From Bacteroidota bacterium (GTDB lineage: Bacteria; Bacteroidota; Bacteroidia; Bacteroidales; Rikenellaceae), in contig JAEZTA010000143.1 in the NCBI GenBank assembly GCA_023443765.1, positions 1 through 31,160 on the forward strand: DNA of 31,160 nt, given 5' to 3'. The translations under genes were made by a program, and so were the position numbers. This document shows positions 15,006 through 23,557 of the stretch, in pieces. Numbering within the stretch: position 1 is the first letter of the stretch; each line of letters opens with the position of its first letter. The notes under the pieces are model-generated. The model was not told the DNA's origin. It made no database searches and saw nothing but the letters and a program-made list of their open reading frames with translations.

Positions 15006-15013
15006 TATCTTTA
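15006..15013 (+). promoter_or_regulatory. -7 box of uvrA
   Basis: TATCTTTA, the same variant box as in front of the CocE-type gene, inside AT-rich sequence directly after the repeat. No TTTG is seen at -33. The predicted leader is about 65 nt. Confidence 0.5.
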
Positions 15014-15023
15014 CGCACTTTTC

Positions 15024-15068
15024 GCACCGGGAACATTTCCCGCATCCAATAAAAGGGGCCTCCGGTGC
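15024..15068 (+). other. Inverted repeat in the uvrA leader
   Basis: GCACCGG (15024-15030) is complementary to CCGGTGC (15062-15068). A shorter GGGAA/TTCCC hairpin (15029-15041) competes with it. The RNA leader can therefore fold in two ways, ending 15 nt before the ATG. No known leader family is recognised. Confidence 0.45.
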
Positions 15069-15083
15069 GTTTTTCTCACGAAA

Positions 15084-17900
<2,817 letters not shown>

Positions 17901-17950
17901 CGAGTTCGGCACCGATTTTGCTGTCATAGCCGTAACAAACCTTATGTGCT

Positions 17951-18493
17951 ATGAAAAAAACAGTCATTATCGTTGTGGGCCTGTTGCTCTGCGCAGCGGC
18001 CGTTACCGTGATCGGACAGAAAAAAGTGCTGTCGCCCAAAGAAGAACGCCGCGAGGTGCGTGAAAAACGTCGTGCGGAACGTATCGCCAATTACGAGAAG
18101 TTCATGGACTCGCTCGTTTTGTCGCGTAACTTCCAGTTCAACCCGACGACGTTCCAGCGTCAGCCCGCAGGTCCTATGCGCCAGATCATGAACCCCGCGT
18201 TCAACGTCGGCGTCTGGGACGGTACGGTGGACATTACGCTTCCCTACATCAAGGGGTACGTGCCGCCTTACTATGTGACGATCATCAACTACACGGTTCC
18301 CGATGTGCAGGGCTATATCACCGAGCAGACACACGAGGGCTGGATGGTGACCTTCTCGACTTCGTTGTTCTCGGCGTCGACTTACACCTTCACCTTCGAG
18401 ATCTTCTCCCGCACGGGCGGTGCAACGCTGACGATCACCAACCCGTGGTACAATCCCGTACAGTATACGGGGTCGATCTCGCAGCTCTATTGA
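17951..18493 (+). CDS. Secreted DUF4251-like protein (first of tandem pair)
   Basis: A 180-aa protein with an N-terminal signal sequence (KKTVIIVVGLLLCAAAVTVIGQ), then a charged linker (PKEERREVREKRRAERI). A beta-rich domain follows whose pattern (SLVLSRNFQFNPTTFQ, VDITLPYIKGY, WMVTFSTSLFSASTYTFTFEI, GGATLTI) resembles the Bacteroidetes DUF4251 family of secreted proteins of unknown function. The family call is from pattern memory. It lies 50 nt after uvrA with no clear terminator or good promoter between, and 10 nt before a paralogue. Confidence 0.65.
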   Translation: MKKTVIIVVGLLLCAAAVTVIGQKKVLSPKEERREVREKRRAERIANYEKFMDSLVLSRNFQFNPTTFQRQPAGPMRQIMNPAFNVGVWDGTVDITLPYIKGYVPPYYVTIINYTVPDVQGYITEQTHEGWMVTFSTSLFSASTYTFTFEIFSRTGGATLTITNPWYNPVQYTGSISQLY

Positions 18494-18503
18494 TCCGCAG
18501 CAT

Positions 18504-19241
18504 ATGAACCGGACTTCCGCTTCTTCCGGCAGCGGTTCGCGGCATGCCGCCTTCGCTGATCCTATCTTCACGAAAACCCCCGCTTCGGCGGGGATTTTTG
18601 TCCGCAGGCTGTCCATTGCGGCCACGGGGCTTCTCGTAGCTTGCACCGCCGTGGCGCAAACTCCGCAATACTCGCTCGAAACCTCCGCCGTGGACAGCGT
18701 GCCGCAGACGACGATCGTACCCGTACAGCAACCTCCGGTGCAGGTCGTGGAGCACACGACCGTCTACGAGGAGCCGACGGCCGGCATGGACCGCGCCCAG
18801 CGACGGGCCTATAAAGCGAAGGTCTATGCCGCGAAAATCGATTCGCTGGTGCAGTCGCGCAATTATATGTTCTTTCCCAACTCGATGCAGCAGCTCGGCG
18901 GAATGATCCGTTCGATCTATGCCGACTACTTCTTTTTCGGGGTCTTCGTCGACCATGTCGAGGTGCACCTGCCTACCGAGCGGGGCATCACCCAGTATGT
19001 CGAAATGCTGAATTTTGATTCGATGTCGGTCCGCGACTACCGCGCAGCCCGCGTGCAGTGGGGGTGGTCGATCTCCTTCAACATCACCGACGGCGATGCT
19101 CTCTACCACGCCGATTTCGCTGTCTCGACCGCTACGGGCGAAACGGTGCTGACGCTTCTGACGCCCGATGTCACGATGCGCTACGTCGGCTGGCTGTGGA
19201 ACAAACGGGTCAATGACCCGAAATTCCGACGGCTGGATTGA
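18504..19241 (+). CDS. Secreted DUF4251-like protein (second of pair), start uncertain
   Basis: A 245-aa reading from the only ATG available. Residues 34-52 form a signal-peptide-like segment (RRLSIAATGLLVACTAVAQ). Residues from about 110 on repeat the pattern of the preceding gene (KIDSLVQSRNYMFFPNSMQ, VEVHLPTERGI, GWSISFNITDGDALYHADFAV, GETVLTLL), so the two are paralogues. The N-terminal 32 residues are odd: codons 25-32 are written by a perfect terminator-like hairpin (18578-18599), and no ATG, GTG or TTG follows it in frame before the signal segment. Either the hairpin is translated, giving a long n-region, or the true start is a rare codon such as ATT 18594. Confidence 0.65.
   Translation: MNRTSASSGSGSRHAAFADPIFTKTPASAGIFVRRLSIAATGLLVACTAVAQTPQYSLETSAVDSVPQTTIVPVQQPPVQVVEHTTVYEEPTAGMDRAQRRAYKAKVYAAKIDSLVQSRNYMFFPNSMQQLGGMIRSIYADYFFFGVFVDHVEVHLPTERGITQYVEMLNFDSMSVRDYRAARVQWGWSISFNITDGDALYHADFAVSTATGETVLTLLTPDVTMRYVGWLWNKRVNDPKFRRLD
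18578..18599 (+). terminator. Terminator-like hairpin inside the second DUF4251-like gene
   Basis: CCCCGC (18578-18583), a UUCG tetraloop, GCGGGG (18588-18593), A, then TTTTT. By sequence it is a good intrinsic terminator, but it falls inside an open reading frame, 85 nt after the preceding stop. TATCTTCA at 18563-18570 resembles a -7 box just before it. Confidence 0.6.
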
Positions 19242-19248
19242 AAATAGC

Positions 19249-19278
19249 AAAGGCTGCCCGTGAAGGACAGCCTTTTTT
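19249..19278 (+). terminator. Terminator after the DUF4251-like pair
   Basis: AAAGGCTG (19249-19256) pairs with CAGCCTTT (19268-19275), extended by CC/GG after a mismatch, followed by a T-run. It lies between convergent genes and may also serve ispF weakly. Confidence 0.78.
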
Positions 19279-19301
19279 GTTGTATGGAGTCGGTTAATGG
19301 C

Positions 19302-19781
19302 TCACTTCTTGTATATCAATGCCACGGCCGAAGTGGAAACACCCTCTTCGCGGCCCTCGAAGCCCAGATGCTCTGTGGTCGTAGCTTTGACCGACACCCG
19401 GTCATCGCCTACGCCCATTGCGTCGGCCATTGCGACGCGCATGGCGTCGATGTGCGGTCGCAGTTTGGGTTTCTGCATCTGAATCGTGCAATCCACATTC
19501 CCGATCTCGTATCCCTTTTCACGCAGCAATGCCGCGACTTTGCGCAGGAGTATTTTCGAGTCGATGCCTTTGAAGTCGGCCGACGTGTCGGGGAAATGCA
19601 GCCCGATGTCACCCAGCGCGGCAGCGCCCAGCAGGGCGTCGCACACGGCGTGGATCACCACGTCGCCGTCCGAGTGGGCGACGCATCCCTTCGTGTGGGC
19701 GATCTCCACGCCTCCCAGCACCAGCCTAAGGCCGTCGGCCAGCGCGTGTACGTCGTATCCGTGCCCTATCCTGAAATCCAT
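19302..19781 (-). CDS. ispF: 2-C-methyl-D-erythritol 2,4-cyclodiphosphate synthase
   Basis: IspF forms the cyclic diphosphate in the non-mevalonate isoprenoid pathway in the cytosol. The 159-aa protein begins MDFRIGHGYDVHAL with metal ligands Asp10 and His12. His44 in HSDGDVVIHAVCDALLGA, the DIGLHFPD loop, and the C-terminal KATTTEHLGFEGREEG substrate motif are all present. ATG 19790 (METMDFRIG) is in frame three codons upstream; the family start is ATG 19781. The promoter at 19803-19833 predicts transcription from about 19797, leaving 6 nt before 19790 or 15 nt before 19781. It is monocistronic and divergent from pepD. Confidence 0.95.
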   Translation of the reverse strand: MDFRIGHGYDVHALADGLRLVLGGVEIAHTKGCVAHSDGDVVIHAVCDALLGAAALGDIGLHFPDTSADFKGIDSKILLRKVAALLREKGYEIGNVDCTIQMQKPKLRPHIDAMRVAMADAMGVGDDRVSVKATTTEHLGFEGREEGVSTSAVALIYKK

Positions 19782-19798
19782 AGTTTCCATATTTTATA

Positions 19799-19829
19799 TT
19801 GCCAAAGTTACGGATTTTTCCTAACTTTG
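19799..19829 (+). promoter_or_regulatory. Promoter of pepD, interleaved with the ispF promoter
   Basis: TTG at 19799-19801, 20 nt, then TAACTTTG at 19822-19829. The predicted start is 19835, the A of an in-frame ATG, so the message would be leaderless or have a 12-nt leader if ATG 19847 is used. Confidence 0.65.
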
Positions 19830-19833
19830 CAAA
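19803..19833 (-). promoter_or_regulatory. Promoter of ispF, interleaved with the pepD promoter
   Basis: On the minus strand, TTTG (complement of 19830-19833), 19 nt, TAACTTTG (complement of 19803-19810). It uses the same -7 octamer as the pepD promoter and overlaps that promoter over nearly its whole length. Confidence 0.72.
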
Positions 19834-19834
19834 A

Positions 19835-21298
19835 ATGCAAAAACCTATGTCTGAAATCACCTCTCTGGAGCCCCGCCTCGTGTGGGAGCAGTTCGATGCC
19901 ATTACGCGAGTGCCGCGTCCTTCGAAGAAGGAGGGCAAAATTATCGACTTCCTGGTCGATTTTGCCAAAACGCACAATATTGAATATAAAAAGGATGCCG
20001 TAGGCAACGTCGTGATGCGCAAGCCCGCCACGCCGGGCTTCGAGGACCATCCCGGAGTGATCCTCCAGTCGCACATGGACATGGTCTGCGAGAAGAATTC
20101 CGACGTGGAGTTCGATTTTGAGCACGACGCCATCCGTACGCGTATCGACGGCGAATGGGTTAAGGCCGAGGGCACGACGCTGGGTGCCGACTGCGGCATC
20201 GGCATGGCCGCCGCGTTGGCCGTGCTGCTCGATGAGTCGGTGGAGCACGGGCCTGTCGAGGCGCTGTTCACCGTCGACGAGGAGACCGGGCTGACGGGCG
20301 CCTTCGAACTGGGCGAGGGAATGCTTACGGGCAAATACCTCATCAACCTCGATTCGGAAGACGAAGGCGAAATCTTCATCGGCTGTGCCGGAGGTATCGA
20401 CACCATCGCTACGTTCCACTACACGATGGAACCCGCGCCGAAGAATTATACGTTCTTCCGCGTCGACGTGTCGGACCTGCAGGGCGGACACTCGGGCGAC
20501 GACATCGACAAGGGCCGCGTCAACTCGAACAAGACCGTGGCGCGCCTCCTGTGGGACGGCATGCAGTCGTTCGAACTGAAGTTGTGCTATTTCAACGGCG
20601 GCAACCTCCGCAACGCCATTCCCCGCGAGGCTTACGCCATCTTCGGCGTTCCGGCGCGGTTCAAGGACGAGTTCGTCAAACGCTACAACCTCTTCGCTGC
20701 CGACCTGGAAGCCGAGTTCCGGTTCCGCGAACCCAATTTCAAGATTACGCTCAACGAAATGCCCCAGGTCGACGAGGTGCTCGACGCCAAAACCCAGTTT
20801 GCGCTGGTCTATTCGCTCGTGGGCGTTCCCAACGGGGTCGTGGCCATGTCGTTCGCCGTTCCGGGGCTGGTCGAGACCTCGACGAACCTCGCCTCGGTGA
20901 AATTCGAAGAGGGCAACCGTATTGTCGTCACCTCGTCGCAGCGGTCGTCGGTCGAGAGCGCCAAGACCTATGTGATGCAGATGGTTGAATCGGTCTTCGC
21001 GCTGGCGGGCGCCGACGTGGCCCATTCCGACGGTTATCCAGGCTGGACGCCCAACCCCGAATCGAAACTGCTGGAGGTCACCGTTGAGGCTTATAAACGG
21101 CTGTTCAACACCGAACCCAAGGTCCGCGCCATCCATGCCGGACTGGAGTGCGGTCTGTTCCTCGAAAAATACCCCGACCTGGAGATGGTCTCCTTCGGCC
21201 CGACGCTCCGCGGCGTGCATTCGCCCGACGAGCGGCTCGAAATTGCCACGGTTCCCAAGTTCTGGGACCTGCTTGCCGAAGTCCTGAAAACGATCTGA
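19835..21298 (+). CDS. pepD: Aminoacyl-histidine dipeptidase (M20C metallopeptidase)
   Basis: Cytosolic zinc peptidase that cleaves Xaa-His dipeptides such as carnosine. The 487-aa protein has the M20 metal ligands in order: His80 and Asp82 in QSHMDMV, Asp119 in GADCGIGMA, the Glu149-Glu150 pair in VDEETGLTGA, an Asp in NLDSEDEG, and His in GVHSPDE near the C-terminus. The GGHSGDDIDKGR lid-domain motif is the PepD signature. The open frame begins at 19799, inside the promoter; ATG 19835 (MQKPMSEIT) or ATG 19847 (MSEITSLEP) is the true start. A hairpin at 21305 separates it from the next gene. Confidence 0.94.
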   Translation: MQKPMSEITSLEPRLVWEQFDAITRVPRPSKKEGKIIDFLVDFAKTHNIEYKKDAVGNVVMRKPATPGFEDHPGVILQSHMDMVCEKNSDVEFDFEHDAIRTRIDGEWVKAEGTTLGADCGIGMAAALAVLLDESVEHGPVEALFTVDEETGLTGAFELGEGMLTGKYLINLDSEDEGEIFIGCAGGIDTIATFHYTMEPAPKNYTFFRVDVSDLQGGHSGDDIDKGRVNSNKTVARLLWDGMQSFELKLCYFNGGNLRNAIPREAYAIFGVPARFKDEFVKRYNLFAADLEAEFRFREPNFKITLNEMPQVDEVLDAKTQFALVYSLVGVPNGVVAMSFAVPGLVETSTNLASVKFEEGNRIVVTSSQRSSVESAKTYVMQMVESVFALAGADVAHSDGYPGWTPNPESKLLEVTVEAYKRLFNTEPKVRAIHAGLECGLFLEKYPDLEMVSFGPTLRGVHSPDERLEIATVPKFWDLLAEVLKTI

Positions 21299-21304
21299 TT
21301 CCGA

Positions 21305-21340
21305 TTCCGGCATCTCCACCGACGGGGATGCCGGAATTTA
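21305..21340 (+). terminator. Probable terminator after pepD
   Basis: TTCCGGCATC (21305-21314) pairs with GATGCCGGAA (21327-21336), 12-nt loop, then TTTATATT. It ends 15 nt before the next ATG, so it may act as an attenuator for the following gene, for which I see no separate promoter. Confidence 0.7.
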
Positions 21341-21354
21341 TATTCCCCAAACCT

Positions 21355-23376
21355 ATGAAACCGATTCTGTTCGCCGCTTTGCTGTTTTCGACGAATCTGT
21401 TCGCATCCTGCTCGACCGAGCGGTTCGAAACCGTCGACCGTCCCGACACCTCTGTGCGCAATGCGTACTATGCGAGTAACCGGGCTCCGCTGCAACCCCA
21501 GTATTTCGTGAAGCTGCCCGTCGGGGCCGTACAGCCCGGAGGGTGGATCGCCCGCCAGCTCCGGCTCCAGGCCGAGGGCCTGAACGGGCACCTCGACGAG
21601 ATTAGCATCTGGCTCGAAAAGGAGCACAACGCCTGGCTCGGCCGGGGCGACAGCAACGGTTGGGAGGAGGTTCCCTATTGGCTGCGCGGGTATGCCGCGA
21701 CGGCCTACATCCTCGGCGACCGGGCGATGACCGACGAGGCCCGCTCGTGGATCGAAGGCATCCTTTCGACGCAGCAGCCCGACGGCTGGTTCGGCCCCGT
21801 CCTCACGAACGAGCGCGGCAGCCGCGACCTGCTGGCGAACATGGTGGTCTGCTGGATCATGCAGGATTACTACGACTATACGGGCGACGAGCGCGTCATC
21901 ACGTTCCTGACGAACTATTACAAGTGGCTCGCAGCCTGCCCCGACGAGCATTTCCTGAAACACTACTGGGACAACAGCCGCGGCGGCGACATGATGTGGA
22001 CGCTGGCGTGGCTCTACAACCGTACGGGCGACGAGGCGCTGCCGGCGCTGGCCCGCAAAATCCACCGCAATACGGCCGACTGGACCAAGTCGACCCAGTT
22101 GCCCAACTGGCACGTCGTGAACATTGCGCAGGGATTCCGCGAACCGGCCGAGTGGTGGATGTTCTCGGGCGATCGGAAGGCCCTCCATGCGACATACAAT
22201 GTTTTCAGTTTCATCCGCCGGGCTTTCGGACAGGTTCCGGGAGGCATGTTCGGGGCCGACGAAAACGCCCGTATCGGCTTTTTCGATCCGCGCCAGGGCT
22301 CGGAAACCTGCTCGTTCGTCGAGCAGATGCTCTCCGACAATATTCTGCTGCAGGTGACCGGGGATCCTACGTGGGCCGAGAACTGCGAGGATGTCGCTTT
22401 CAACAGCTACCCTGCGGCGCTGATGCCCGACTACAAGGCGCTGCGCTATCTGACCTGCCCGAACCACGTTGTGAGCGACTCCCGCAACCACAATCCGGGC
22501 ATCGACAATTCCGGGCCTTTTCTGGCCATGAATCCGTTCAGCAGCCGTTGTTGCCAGCATAACCACGGAATGGGCTGGCCCTATTACATCCAGCACCTCG
22601 TGATGGCCACGCCCGACAACGGCGCCGCCGCACTCGTATACAGCGCCTGCACGGCCACCCTGAAGGTCGGGGACGGGCGGCAGGTTACCATCACCGAGTC
22701 GGGAAACTATCCGTTCGAGGAGCGGGTGACGTTCACCGTGAATACCGACGGCGGCGTTGCGTTCCCGCTGTACCTCCGCATCCCGTCGTGGTGCAACCGG
22801 GCTTCGGTCCACATCAACGGACGCGAGGCGAAGGGCGACTGTACGCCGGGCCGCTACGTGAAGATCGCGCGCGAATGGCAGGACGGCGACCGGGTCGTGC
22901 TGGAACTGCCGATGAAACTTTCACAGCGCACGTGGCAGGTCAACCAGAACGGCATATCGGTCGATTACGGACCGTTGACGCTTTCGCTCAAGATCGACGA
23001 GGAGTACCGCCGTGTCGACAGCCGCGAAACGGCTATCAGCGATTCGAAATGGCAGGCGAGCGCCGATGTCTCGCAATGGCCTTCCTACGAGATATATGCG
23101 GCATCGCCGTGGAACTATGCGCTGGAAGCCGCCGCGCCGATCACGATCCAACGGCGGGAGTGGCCCGCGGACGACAATCCGTTCACCCTGCAATCCGTGC
23201 CGCTGGAATTCTCGGCAAAGGGCCGGTTGATTCCGGCCTGGACGATCGACGAATACGGTCTTACGGGCGTGATGCCCGGCCCGTGGGCGGAGCGCAGCGA
23301 TACGGTGTCCGACATAAAGCTGGTTCCGATGGGGGCTGCCCGGCTCCGTATTTCGCTATTCCCGCCTGCGGAGTGA
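21355..23376 (+). CDS. GH127-type (DUF1680) beta-L-arabinofuranosidase-like lipoprotein
   Basis: A 673-aa protein with a lipoprotein-like signal (LLFSTNLFASC), so probably anchored in the cell envelope. The alpha/alpha-barrel contains WLRGYAATAYILGD and the GH127 active-site set: Glu317-Thr-Cys319 in GSETCSF and the Cys399-Cys400 pair in SSRCCQHNHGMGWP. In the characterised HypBA1 these correspond to the zinc-binding Glu338, Cys340, Cys417 (nucleophile) and Cys418, and the spacing is nearly the same (80 versus 77). The C-terminal beta part follows (LYLRIPSWCNRASVHINGR). It likely removes L-arabinofuranose from plant glycans; GH146 is a close alternative. The frame opens upstream inside pepD, but ATG 21355 is fixed by the signal peptide. 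No SusC/D genes are nearby. Confidence 0.88.
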   Translation: MKPILFAALLFSTNLFASCSTERFETVDRPDTSVRNAYYASNRAPLQPQYFVKLPVGAVQPGGWIARQLRLQAEGLNGHLDEISIWLEKEHNAWLGRGDSNGWEEVPYWLRGYAATAYILGDRAMTDEARSWIEGILSTQQPDGWFGPVLTNERGSRDLLANMVVCWIMQDYYDYTGDERVITFLTNYYKWLAACPDEHFLKHYWDNSRGGDMMWTLAWLYNRTGDEALPALARKIHRNTADWTKSTQLPNWHVVNIAQGFREPAEWWMFSGDRKALHATYNVFSFIRRAFGQVPGGMFGADENARIGFFDPRQGSETCSFVEQMLSDNILLQVTGDPTWAENCEDVAFNSYPAALMPDYKALRYLTCPNHVVSDSRNHNPGIDNSGPFLAMNPFSSRCCQHNHGMGWPYYIQHLVMATPDNGAAALVYSACTATLKVGDGRQVTITESGNYPFEERVTFTVNTDGGVAFPLYLRIPSWCNRASVHINGREAKGDCTPGRYVKIAREWQDGDRVVLELPMKLSQRTWQVNQNGISVDYGPLTLSLKIDEEYRRVDSRETAISDSKWQASADVSQWPSYEIYAASPWNYALEAAAPITIQRREWPADDNPFTLQSVPLEFSAKGRLIPAWTIDEYGLTGVMPGPWAERSDTVSDIKLVPMGAARLRISLFPPAE

Positions 23377-23505
23377 AAAAGCCTGCATCCGGCAGCGTAA
23401 CATAATCCCGGATTTTATCGCTTCGTTTGCAATTTCGCTATTATTGGTCCCGTAACGGCACTTTCTGTTTGTTGGAAAGTTTTGCCGAACTGCATGTGAT
23501 TCGGT

Positions 23506-23535
23506 TTTGAATCGTCGGACTTTTTGTTATCTTTG
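23506..23535 (+). promoter_or_regulatory. Promoter of the outer-membrane barrel gene
   Basis: TTTG at 23506-23509, 18 nt, TATCTTTG at 23528-23535 (exact consensus). The predicted leader is about 17 nt. The upstream part of the gap (23377-23505) holds nothing I recognise. Confidence 0.72.
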
Positions 23536-23557
23536 TATTTCAAAAAGTTGCGAAAAT

